NCBI RefSeq assembly: GCF_030908405.1
Contig: NZ_CP133089.1
Location: 1,054,001 to 1,118,000, forward strand
DNA length: 64,000 nt
From: Aminobacterium sp. MB27-C1
Lineage (GTDB): Bacteria > Synergistota > Synergistia > Synergistales > Aminobacteriaceae
Direction: 5' to 3'
A model generated the notes under the pieces. The model worked only from the letters and a program-made list of their open reading frames with translations. It had not been told where the DNA came from and searched no databases. Made by a program: the position numbers and the translations under genes. Position 1 is the stretch's first letter. Each line of letters opens with the position of its first letter. This document shows, piece by piece, positions 27,402 to 35,271 of this stretch.

Positions 27402-28574
27402 ATGGCTGATGGTTTTGGAAGTGTTATACGAAGAGCATGTAGAATTCTTGTAATGTTGTTTTTTGGGATAGCTGGATATCAACTTGCAATGTTATTTATC
27501 CCATTTATTCCAGCACCCTTATCTGAGTCTGTTCGTGCATGGCTACCAGTTTGGCTAGCAAAACAGATGTTTTTCGTTATGGGGTGTGTCGCAGTATTTG
27601 CCCTCATAGGATGGGCTATTACGCCTTTACTTCTTAAAGGACTTGGCTTTATAGGGGCCTTATTTGAATTTCACCTTAAAAATTTGAGTTGGCAAGATAT
27701 TTCTTCTGCTATTTTAGGCCTTATCGTCGGTTTGCTGATCGCAAATCTCATAGCGGTTCCTTTTTTTGATCTGCCTGTAGGAAGTTATATCGCTGTGGTT
27801 CTCAATATTGTTCTTGGATATCTTGGAGCAAGAATTTTTTGGAAGAGGCAAGAAGATATCCGAGGTGTTTTTAATTTAGGAGCCCTTAAGGAGCGCCTTT
27901 CAACTAAGAAATTTCGTAATAAAAAAGGGTTACCAACTGAAGAAATTGAAGAAGAATGGTGCGCTCCGAGAAAAATACTCGATACAAGTGTCATTATTGA
28001 TGGGCGAATTCTCGACATTGCAAGAACAGGATTTATGGAAGGAGTCCTAGTTTTACCGCGTTTTGTACTGTTAGAGCTTCAAGCCGTTGCAGACTCCACA
28101 GATCCAGCTCGTAGAACTCGTGGGCGAAGAGGACTAGATGTGGTAAATGAATTGCAAAAACTTTCTACCCTTGAAGTAGAGATAATGGAAACTACTTTAA
28201 AACAATTAAAGGTTGATACCGTAGATAGTGGCCTTGTTGCGTTAGCCCAGCAAATAAGCGGAGAAATCTTAACAACGGATTATAACCTTAATAAGATTGC
28301 TCAGATTCAGGGAGTAATCGTTTTGAACGTCAATGATCTCGCGAATGCCTTAAAACCGATGCTTTTACCAGGCGAATCCATTATTGTCGATGTAATTAGA
28401 GAAGGGAAAGAGCCTCATCAAGGAGTCGGCTATCTTGACGATGGAACAATGCTTGTTGTTGAAGATGGAGAAGATTATGTTGGTAAACGTGTAGAAGTTG
28501 TTGTTACTTCTATGCTTCAGACGTCTGCAGGACGTATGGTCTTTGGACGAATACGCCGTGAGGTTCGGGCATGA
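27402..28574 (+). CDS. PIN/TRAM-domain membrane protein (YacL-like)
   Basis: 390 residues. Four hydrophobic segments in the first ~155 residues, then a PIN nuclease-like domain (ILDTSVIIDGRILDIARTG, LLELQAVADSTDPARR, ILTTDYNLNKIAQIQG retain the acidic metal site) and a C-terminal TRAM RNA-binding domain (LPGESIIVDVIREGKEPHQ onward). Same architecture and ispD/ispF/gltX neighbourhood as YacL of Firmicutes, whose function is unclear. ATG 27402 preferred over GTG 27390, which overlaps the GGAGG. Confidence 0.88.
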   Translation: MADGFGSVIRRACRILVMLFFGIAGYQLAMLFIPFIPAPLSESVRAWLPVWLAKQMFFVMGCVAVFALIGWAITPLLLKGLGFIGALFEFHLKNLSWQDISSAILGLIVGLLIANLIAVPFFDLPVGSYIAVVLNIVLGYLGARIFWKRQEDIRGVFNLGALKERLSTKKFRNKKGLPTEEIEEEWCAPRKILDTSVIIDGRILDIARTGFMEGVLVLPRFVLLELQAVADSTDPARRTRGRRGLDVVNELQKLSTLEVEIMETTLKQLKVDTVDSGLVALAQQISGEILTTDYNLNKIAQIQGVIVLNVNDLANALKPMLLPGESIIVDVIREGKEPHQGVGYLDDGTMLVVEDGEDYVGKRVEVVVTSMLQTSAGRMVFGRIRREVRA

Positions 28575-29776
28575 GCGCAATAAAAGAGAAAAAAATAAAA
28601 CGATTTTCTTTTATTATAGCGGCAGCAGGTTTGGGAGAGCGCATGGGTGGCTCTCCCAAACAATTTCGTAATCTTGGAGAAAAACCTCTTTGGCAATGGA
28701 GCCTTTCCGTTACAGAAGAACTTTTAGAAGAGAAAAAAATAAATGAAGTTATTGTTGTTGTTCCTGGTTTTGCCGTAGAAAGAGTAAAAAAAGAAGTAGC
28801 AAAAATTACTCGGTTCCCGTTATGTTATGTTGTAATAGCCGGAGGAACAACACGAACAGAATCTGTTAAAAAAGCCTTGAAATCGGCTCATGAAGAGTTT
28901 GTTCTTATACATGATGCTGCAAGACCCTTTCTATCCGTCAAATTATGCGAAAGAATAATGGACACTGTTTCTTCAGAACATGGTGTCATTCCGGTTCTTC
29001 CTGTAACAGATGCTCTGAAAAAAATAGAGAGACTTGAAAAAAATATTATGGTATCTTCTGTATCTAGAGATAAAATGTATCGGACACAAACCCCTCAAGC
29101 CTTTCCTCGAGCGACTTTACTGGAAATGTTGAAAGACAATGTGTCATATAAAGATGAAGCTGAGGTGTGGGTAAAGTCAAAGTGTTTGTTAGAAACAGTG
29201 GAAGGTGATTCACTGAATATGAAAATGACATATCCTGATGATTTTAAAATTGCAGAAATTCTTGTTGAAAGAAAAAAAGAATACCGAACAGGTCATGGTT
29301 TTGACATCCATCCTCTCGTGCCTTCAAGAATTTTGATTTTAGGAGGGGTTCCTATTGATTCTCCTTTAGGGCTTGACGGATATTCTGATGGGGATGTTTT
29401 AACTCATACAGTAATGGATGCTTTATTAGGTGCAGCTGGACTTCCTGATATAGGCAGAATCTTCCCTGCAAATGATCCTATATATAAAGATGCTTATTCG
29501 TTTGAGCTGCTCCAAGAAGTTCTCGCCCTTCTTCAAAAAGAAAACTGGAAAATTGAATGGATAGACGTTACCCTACAAGCCCAAGTTCCACATTTAGCTC
29601 CGTATATTGACGTCATTATCCAGAAACTTGAAAGTGCTTTTGCGCAAATTCAAGAACAAAAGAATATAATACATATCAAAATAAAATCAGGAGAACATAT
29701 TGGGCCGGTTGGACGCGCTGAATGTATGATGTGTTCGGCAGTTGCAACTCTTTCTCGTAACGGGAGGTTACATTAA
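28571..29776 (+). CDS. ispDF: Bifunctional IspD/IspF, MEP isoprenoid pathway
   Basis: 401-residue natural fusion. N-terminal IspD (CDP-ME synthase, about 10-235): IIAAAGLGERMGGSPKQF, VLIHDAARPFLS and MYRTQTPQAFPR. C-terminal IspF (MEcPP synthase, about 240-400): RTGHGFDIHPLVPSRILIL, GYSDGDVLTHTVMDALLGAA (metal His) and GPVGRAECMMC. It covers steps three and five, IspE being elsewhere, as in the IspDF fusions of epsilonproteobacteria. Overlaps the PIN-TRAM gene (ATGA) and shares one base with gltX. Confidence 0.95.
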   Translation: MSAIKEKKIKRFSFIIAAAGLGERMGGSPKQFRNLGEKPLWQWSLSVTEELLEEKKINEVIVVVPGFAVERVKKEVAKITRFPLCYVVIAGGTTRTESVKKALKSAHEEFVLIHDAARPFLSVKLCERIMDTVSSEHGVIPVLPVTDALKKIERLEKNIMVSSVSRDKMYRTQTPQAFPRATLLEMLKDNVSYKDEAEVWVKSKCLLETVEGDSLNMKMTYPDDFKIAEILVERKKEYRTGHGFDIHPLVPSRILILGGVPIDSPLGLDGYSDGDVLTHTVMDALLGAAGLPDIGRIFPANDPIYKDAYSFELLQEVLALLQKENWKIEWIDVTLQAQVPHLAPYIDVIIQKLESAFAQIQEQKNIIHIKIKSGEHIGPVGRAECMMCSAVATLSRNGRLH

Positions 29777-31185
29777 TGATTCGAACTCGATTTGCACCTT
29801 CTCCGACAGGATTACTCCATATAGGGGGAGCAAGAACAGCTCTCTTTAATTGGTTGTTTGCGAAAAAAAATGGAGGAGAATTTATTTTACGAATAGAAGA
29901 TACTGACCAAGAACGATCTCGGCAAGAATATACCGATATGATTTATGAAGATATGTCATGGTTGGGATTAGTTCCTGACGAAAGCCCCTGGAATGGCGGC
30001 GAATGTGGGCCTTATATTCAAAGTGAACGAAGAGATATTTATGAACATTATCTTGCAATCTTAAAAGAAACTGGAGCTGTATATCCCTGTTTCTGCTCCC
30101 CGGAACAACTGGAAGAGGATCGTAAGATACAGCTGCAAAATGGAAACCCTCCTCGATATAATGGCCGTTGCAGATCTCTTACAACAGAAGAAATTGACAA
30201 GAGAATTTCTAGTGGAGAGCGCCCGTGTTGGCGTTTCGCTGTTCCTGATTCAGGAACTTTTATTTTAAAAGATATAGTTCATGGTGACATTTCCTTTAAC
30301 TATTCCGAAATAGGTGATTTTATAGTAGAAAGGTCAGATGGTTGGCCTACATATCTTTTTACAGCAGCTCTAGATGACGCCCTTATGCATATTACTCATG
30401 TCATACGGGGCGACGAACATATAAAAAATGCTGTTCTTCAGACGCTGATACAAGAAAATTTAGGGTTGGGTTCTCCATTATATGGACATGTTCCGATGAT
30501 AATAAGCATTGATAGACAAAAGTTAAGTAAACGAACTGGAGCCCAATCTGTTAGAGAGTTTAGAGAAAAAGGTTTTTTACCAGAAGCACTCATTGCCTAT
30601 CTTTCTACTCTGAGTTGGTCTGCAGATGCTTCCGTAAATCTTCTATCGCAAAAAGAAATAATTGATGCATTCTCTATAGATCATGTTTCATCATCTTCGC
30701 CAGTTCATGATGAAACACATTTAAACTATTGGCAAACTGAAGCTTTGCGTGCAAGAGGAGCACAGTGGATGTTTAATGAACTTGTAAGATTAAACCCTTC
30801 AATTCCTTCTCTTGTTGAAGGAATGAATAAAAATTTCGTTATTTTGTTGCTTGAAGATATTTCTGGGGGTTGCCTTACGCCTCATGACGTTTTAGAATCT
30901 TCCAAATGGCTTTTTGCCTCGCCAGATTCGTTTCATGAGAATAAAAGTATTTCACCTGATTGGATGCCAGAGATTATTAATGTCCTTCGCGAAATAACTG
31001 AATGGGAACCAAGTGTCCTCGATAAAACTCTTAGAAGCTGGCAAAAAGAAAAGGGGCTAAAAGGGAAAGAATTTTTCCATCCATTGAGACTTCTTCTCTC
31101 AGGAGAAGAAAAGGGGCCAGCTATCCCCTTGGAAATGGCAGCGTTGGGTAAAGAGAATACTATCCAACGACTAGGAAAAGCATAG
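29776..31185 (+). CDS. gltX: Glutamyl-tRNA synthetase
   Basis: Class-I synthetase, 469 residues, either discriminating or non-discriminating (not decidable by eye). HIGH motif in PSPTGLLHIGGARTALFNW, zinc cluster C-x-C...C (YPCFCSPEQLEED ... NGRC), KMSKS variant RQKLSKRTGAQSV. C-terminal anticodon-binding domain is somewhat short. Start codon shares a base with the ispDF stop. Confidence 0.94.
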   Translation: MIRTRFAPSPTGLLHIGGARTALFNWLFAKKNGGEFILRIEDTDQERSRQEYTDMIYEDMSWLGLVPDESPWNGGECGPYIQSERRDIYEHYLAILKETGAVYPCFCSPEQLEEDRKIQLQNGNPPRYNGRCRSLTTEEIDKRISSGERPCWRFAVPDSGTFILKDIVHGDISFNYSEIGDFIVERSDGWPTYLFTAALDDALMHITHVIRGDEHIKNAVLQTLIQENLGLGSPLYGHVPMIISIDRQKLSKRTGAQSVREFREKGFLPEALIAYLSTLSWSADASVNLLSQKEIIDAFSIDHVSSSSPVHDETHLNYWQTEALRARGAQWMFNELVRLNPSIPSLVEGMNKNFVILLLEDISGGCLTPHDVLESSKWLFASPDSFHENKSISPDWMPEIINVLREITEWEPSVLDKTLRSWQKEKGLKGKEFFHPLRLLLSGEEKGPAIPLEMAALGKENTIQRLGKA

Positions 31186-31210
31186 AGAAATAGAAAGAGG
31201 AGGTTCTTTA

Positions 31211-32686
31211 ATGTCTATTGAAACCAAATTTGTACCCTATGAGGGTTTTACTTTTGATGATGTGTTGCTTGTCCCTGGATATAGTGAAGTCGTTCCTGCT
31301 AACGTAGATGTAAAATCATACATCACGCCGGATATCCAGGTTAATGCTCCTATTTGTAGTGCTGCTATGGACACAGTTACAGATGGTAGGCTTGCTATAG
31401 CTATAGCACGTGAAGGTGGCGTAGGTATTGTTCATAGAAATATGCCCTTTGATAGGCAGGCAAAAGAAGTAGACATGGTCAAAAGATCAGAAGCAGGAGT
31501 TATTGTTGATCCTTTCTTTCTTCACCCAGAGGATAAAGTCAAAGAAGCATTGGAATTGATGGAGCATTATCACATTTCTGGAGTTCCAATAGTAGACAAT
31601 AACCAAAAGCTCGTAGGAATTATCACAAACAGAGACCTCCGTTTCGTAACAAATTATGAACAGGATATTTCTGCTATCATGACTCATGAGCATTTAGTAA
31701 CAGCTCCCGAAGGAACCACTCTTGAAGAAGCTAAAGATATTCTTATGAAACATAAAATTGAGAAATTACCCCTCGTCGATAAAGAACAGAAATTAAAAGG
31801 ACTCATCACAATAAAAGATATCCAAAAGGTAAAGGATTTTCCAAACGCATGTAAAGATCTTCACGGACGTCTTCGTGTAGGAGCAGCTGTAGGTTCCAGC
31901 AGAGATGTTTTCGATAGGGTAGAAGCTCTCGTTAGAAGTGGAGTAGATATTATCGTTGTTGATACAGCGCACGGACATTCTTCAAAAGTTCTTCAGACAG
32001 TAAGAGATATACGAAAAAAATATAAAGACTTGCCTCTTATCGGTGGTAACATTGCTACTGCAGAAGCAGCAGAAGCTTTAATTGACGCTGGAGTTGATGC
32101 AGTAAAGGTTGGAGTAGGACCTGGTTCCATATGTACCACCCGTGTTATTGCTGGCATTGGTGTTCCACAGCTTTCTGCTGTCTTTAACGTTTCTCAGGTA
32201 GCCCACGCCCGAGGAAGAAAAGTAATAGCAGATGGTGGAATTCGTTATTCAGGAGACATTGTAAAAGCTTTAGCTGGTGGCGCAGATACTGTAATGATAG
32301 GATCTCTGTTTGCAGGAACAGAGGAAAGCCCCGGCGAGGTTGTAATTTATAGAGGACGCTCATTTAAAGGCTATCGCGGAATGGGATCATTGGGTGCAAT
32401 GAAAAATGGATGCAGCAAAGATCGCTATTTCCAAGAATCAGCAACAAGTGAGAAGCTGGTTCCAGAAGGAATTGAAGGTCTTGCCCCTCATAAAGGTCCT
32501 ATAGCTGGCGTTGTTTACCAACTTGTTGGTGGATTGCGTGCCGGAATGGGATATGTTGGAGCAAAAACAATAGAGGATTTACATAAAATTGCTCGATTTG
32601 TTAAAATAACACCAGCGGCTGTAAAAGAAAGCCACCCTCACGATGTAGTCGTGACCAAGGAGGCCCCTAATTACTGGATTGAATAG
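31211..32686 (+). CDS. guaB: IMP dehydrogenase
   Basis: Oxidises IMP to XMP, committing to guanine nucleotides. 491 residues. (beta/alpha)8 barrel interrupted by two CBS modules (about 95-205). Catalytic cysteine loop [15 protein letters not shown], nucleotide site [20 protein letters not shown], and flap [18 protein letters not shown] precedes the ATG by 6-8 bases. Confidence 0.97.
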   Translation: MSIETKFVPYEGFTFDDVLLVPGYSEVVPANVDVKSYITPDIQVNAPICSAAMDTVTDGRLAIAIAREGGVGIVHRNMPFDRQAKEVDMVKRSEAGVIVDPFFLHPEDKVKEALELMEHYHISGVPIVDNNQKLVGIITNRDLRFVTNYEQDISAIMTHEHLVTAPEGTTLEEAKDILMKHKIEKLPLVDKEQKLKGLITIKDIQKVKDFPNACKDLHGRLRVGAAVGSSRDVFDRVEALVRSGVDIIVVDTAHGHSSKVLQTVRDIRKKYKDLPLIGGNIATAEAAEALIDAGVDAVKVGVGPGSICTTRVIAGIGVPQLSAVFNVSQVAHARGRKVIADGGIRYSGDIVKALAGGADTVMIGSLFAGTEESPGEVVIYRGRSFKGYRGMGSLGAMKNGCSKDRYFQESATSEKLVPEGIEGLAPHKGPIAGVVYQLVGGLRAGMGYVGAKTIEDLHKIARFVKITPAAVKESHPHDVVVTKEAPNYWIE

Positions 32687-32698
32687 AAGGTGTCTATT

Positions 32699-32887
32699 AT
32701 GTATGTTTGCAGGATTTTAGATCGTGATAAGAAAGCTTTAACTACATATTGGGAAGGTGTTCTTGAGCTTCCAAATTTGATCGAAGAAGTCCTTGCAGAT
32801 AGACTGCTAAAAGATAACAACATTGAAGAATATGAAGCTTCCCTCCCTGATTGGTGGGGAACATTCATAGGCGAAAATTATTTATAG
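32699..32887 (+). CDS. Small hypothetical protein
   Basis: 62-residue ORF beginning 12 bases after guaB with AGAAGG 8 bases before its ATG (an in-frame GTG at 32690 is less suitable). Sequence is acidic and mostly helical (CRILDRDKKALTTYWEGVLE, LADRLLKDNNIEEYE, then a Trp-rich end DWWGTFIGENYL). No family recognised. Position and SD support a real gene, but a 66-codon antisense frame also exists over the same stretch. Confidence 0.5.
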   Translation: MYVCRILDRDKKALTTYWEGVLELPNLIEEVLADRLLKDNNIEEYEASLPDWWGTFIGENYL

Positions 32888-32889
32888 AG

Positions 32890-32919
32890 TTGTAAGAAAA
32901 CCATAAAACATGTTATACT
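32890..32919 (+). promoter_or_regulatory. Predicted promoter of the rimP-nusA-infB operon
   Basis: TTGTAA (32890-32895), an 18-base spacer and TATACT (32914-32919). Transcription would begin near 32926, giving a leader of about 110 bases before rimP that contains a terminator-like hairpin. Confidence 0.6.
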
Positions 32920-32963
32920 AAGCAGGAATACATGGTGAGAGGGAAGTTATGCGTGGTTATTAC

Positions 32964-32996
32964 CAAAGAGTGGGTTTGTCCCACTCTTTGTTTTTT
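32964..32996 (+). promoter_or_regulatory. Attenuator-like terminator hairpin in the rimP leader
   Basis: Perfect 11-bp stem CAAAGAGTGGG / CCCACTCTTTG (32964-32974 with 32980-32990), 5-base loop, then six T residues (32991-32996). It sits between the predicted promoter and rimP, so it must be read through for operon expression. A reading frame from ATG 32932 runs through it in phase with rimP, so translation could affect folding. Leaders with terminators upstream of rimP-nusA are known in other bacteria and fit autoregulation by NusA (inference). Confidence 0.7.
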
Positions 32997-33036
32997 GTGT
33001 AACTCTCGGCCTCTAGCTCTAAAAGGAGGAAAGGTT

Positions 33037-33519
33037 ATGGCAGAGCCTGCGTTTAAAAAAGAAGATTTATCCATTTCTCTTCGCCATATTGTAGAAAATC
33101 TAGGATATGAATGCGTCGGCATTGTTTTCGCAAAAGAATCAAATAATCTTTACATCAAAGTCTATCTCGACGTTCTCGGTGGAATAACGGTAAAAGATTG
33201 TGAAACAGTTTCTCGTAGTCTAAGCCACTTTCTTGATGAACATGATTCTGCTCTTCCTAATCGTTATTTCTTAGAAGTGGGTTCAGCAGGTTTAGACAGG
33301 CCGCTTTTCACACTCGACGACTACGCGCGTTTTGAAGGGAAAAAAGCAAAAATTCGTTGCCTTCCAATAAAAGAAGGGCGAAAGCGCTTTAAGGGAATAA
33401 TAAGTTCCGTAAACAAGGAGAAACAGAGTATATTGATCCAACTTGATGATTCAACAGAAGAAGAGGAAATACAGTTTGATCTTATTCAAAAAGGGAACCT
33501 TGTTTACGAAGGAGAGTAA
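33037..33519 (+). CDS. rimP: Ribosome maturation factor RimP
   Basis: 30S maturation factor, 160 residues. Pattern: NLGYECVGIVFAKESNNLYI, then VYLDVLGGITVKDCETVSRS and the conserved YFLEVGSAGLDRPLFTLDDY, followed by the SH3-like C-terminal domain. ATG 33037 follows AAAAGGAGG at a good distance. An upstream in-frame ATG (32932) would add 35 residues encoded by the attenuator and is not favoured. First gene of a ten-gene translation/ribosome operon. Confidence 0.92.
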   Translation: MAEPAFKKEDLSISLRHIVENLGYECVGIVFAKESNNLYIKVYLDVLGGITVKDCETVSRSLSHFLDEHDSALPNRYFLEVGSAGLDRPLFTLDDYARFEGKKAKIRCLPIKEGRKRFKGIISSVNKEKQSILIQLDDSTEEEEIQFDLIQKGNLVYEGE

Positions 33520-33562
33520 TAAATAACAACAGATGGGGAATTGTTAGAGGAGGAGGAGAAAT

Positions 33563-34651
33563 ATGCAGCTTGGGCGTGATTTCGTCCGTGCATTAAAACA
33601 GCTAACTGCGGAACGGGGATTGACTGCTGAGGTAATAGCATCTAGCCTCGAAGCAGCACTTATTTCTGCGTACAAAAAATATCAGGGCGGAGACCAAAAT
33701 GTCGAGGTTCATATAGACCTTGATAGCGGAAACGTTTCCATCTGTGAAGTACGGCTCATAGTTGACGATGTCGTTAATCCTGACACCGAAATATCAATTG
33801 AAAAAGTTCGTGAACTTGGTTATACAGATGTAGAAGTTAACGAATATATTAGAATCGAAAGAAATCCCGAGAATTTTGGCCGCATAGCTGCCCAAACGGC
33901 ACGGCAGGTAATCATACAAAAATTAAAAGACGCAGAACGTCAGATTATTTTCGAAGAATTTTCTGGCAAGGTTGGAGATCTTGTTAACGGAATTATTTTT
34001 AAATCGGAAAATGATCAGGTACTTGTTCGTCTTAATGATCGCACAGAAGCTATTTTACCGCGCGAAGAGCGCATTATAAACGAACGCTATATACCTGGCG
34101 AACGACTTAAATTTTACCTGCTTGATGTTAGACAGACAACTCGTGGACCGAGAATAGTAGTTTCACGAACACACCCGGGGTTGCTCAGAACATTACTCGA
34201 ACTTGAAGTGCCTGAAATACAGGAAGGCATTATTGAAATTAAGGGTATTGTACGGGAAGCAGGTACGAGAGCTAAAGTGGCAGTTCAAACGCTTGATAGC
34301 AATGTTGATCCTGTGGGCGCATGTGTCGGGAGCAATGGTGCTCGAATCAAGTCTATCAGTCAGGAGCTTTCAGGTGAAAAGATTGATGTTATTATATGGA
34401 ACAGCGATCCGTTAATCTTCATACGTAATTCGCTTTCACCTGCAAAAATAGTCAAGATTGAGCCTGTTCTTGAGCAGGATAAGGCAGTTACAGTCTATGC
34501 TCGACCTGATCAACTCTCTCTTGCTATTGGAAAAGCTGGCCAAAATGTTCGGTTAGCAGCACGATTAACAAGCTGGAAAATCGATATTAAGGCACTTGAA
34601 CCGGAACGTATGCCTACGCTTCAAGATATTTTTCAGGATATTATAGATTAA
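33563..34651 (+). CDS. nusA: Transcription termination/antitermination factor NusA
   Basis: RNA polymerase elongation factor promoting pausing and intrinsic termination. 362 residues: N-terminal RNAP-binding domain (about 1-130), S1 domain (GDLVNGIIFKSENDQVLVRL), and two KH domains (GACVGSNGARIKSISQELSG and LAIGKAGQNVRLAARLTSWK). It lacks the C-terminal acidic repeats of E. coli NusA, as in Firmicutes. GGAGGAGGAG precedes the ATG. Confidence 0.96.
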   Translation: MQLGRDFVRALKQLTAERGLTAEVIASSLEAALISAYKKYQGGDQNVEVHIDLDSGNVSICEVRLIVDDVVNPDTEISIEKVRELGYTDVEVNEYIRIERNPENFGRIAAQTARQVIIQKLKDAERQIIFEEFSGKVGDLVNGIIFKSENDQVLVRLNDRTEAILPREERIINERYIPGERLKFYLLDVRQTTRGPRIVVSRTHPGLLRTLLELEVPEIQEGIIEIKGIVREAGTRAKVAVQTLDSNVDPVGACVGSNGARIKSISQELSGEKIDVIIWNSDPLIFIRNSLSPAKIVKIEPVLEQDKAVTVYARPDQLSLAIGKAGQNVRLAARLTSWKIDIKALEPERMPTLQDIFQDIID

Positions 34652-34666
34652 GAGGTGTTGCCCTTA

Positions 34667-34942
34667 ATGACTGAAGCGAAGCGCAAGAGACCGAGAACTT
34701 GTATTGGATGTCACTCTGAAAGTCCTAAGAGAACTCTTGTTCGTGTTGTCCGTTCTCCAGATGGTATAGTTACTATCGATCAAAGTGGGAAAAAACCTGG
34801 CCGAGGGGCCTACCTCTGTTTAAACAGAGAGTGTATAGAACTAGCTCGAAAAAAGAAGGCACTATCGAGAGCTTTACGGTGTGAAGTGGATGAAAAAATC
34901 TACGATGAACTGCTCTCGTTGATTTTGGAGCAAGAACTATGA
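34667..34942 (+). CDS. ylxR: YlxR-family RNA-binding protein (RnpM)
   Basis: 91 residues. Family signature RTCIGCHSESPKRTLVRVVR, then KKPGRGAYLCLNRECIELA. YlxR homologues bind RNA and were reported to modulate RNase P, hence RnpM. ATG 34667 chosen because GAGGTG sits about 9 bases before it, while the in-frame TTG 34655 directly abuts that site. Overlaps ylxQ by 4 bases. Confidence 0.9.
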   Translation: MTEAKRKRPRTCIGCHSESPKRTLVRVVRSPDGIVTIDQSGKKPGRGAYLCLNRECIELARKKKALSRALRCEVDEKIYDELLSLILEQEL

Positions 34943-35271
34943 TAGAGGAGAAGATCTCTTCTTTTTTAGGCCTAGCTCGTCGGTCAGGGCAGCTTGTAAT
35001 AGGAGCAGACGAGATTAACAAAAAACTAAAAGGAAATAAAGAGGGGCTACTCGTTCTTTTGGCGTCAGATGCTTCCGTTGCAGTAAGGCGAAGCGTCATA
35101 GCGAAAGCTAAGCGGGGGCAATGTGATTTGAGAGACATACCCCTCACTTGCGGAGAGGTATCAAGGGCCATAGGAACCACAAGTACGCAAGTTGTGGCTT
35201 TGCCACTACATAGCGGCCTTGGGGAGAAAATACAAGCCCTGCTAGCGGAAGGGGGAAATGTGCTTGAGTAA
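34939..35271 (+). CDS. ylxQ: L7Ae-family K-turn RNA-binding protein YlxQ
   Basis: 110 residues of the ribosomal L7Ae/L30e/Gadd45 fold: SSFLGLARRSGQLVIGADEI, GLLVLLASDASVAVRRSV and TSTQVVALPLHSGLGEKIQ. YlxQ-like proteins bind kink-turn RNA. ATGA overlap with ylxR; its 3' end overlaps the infB start. Confidence 0.88.
   Translation: MIEEKISSFLGLARRSGQLVIGADEINKKLKGNKEGLLVLLASDASVAVRRSVIAKAKRGQCDLRDIPLTCGEVSRAIGTTSTQVVALPLHSGLGEKIQALLAEGGNVLE

Noticed and set aside
32932-33036. 35-residue N-terminal extension of RimP
   Set aside because: It is encoded by the leader hairpin and a better SD-ATG pair exists at 33037; kept only as a possible leader ORF.
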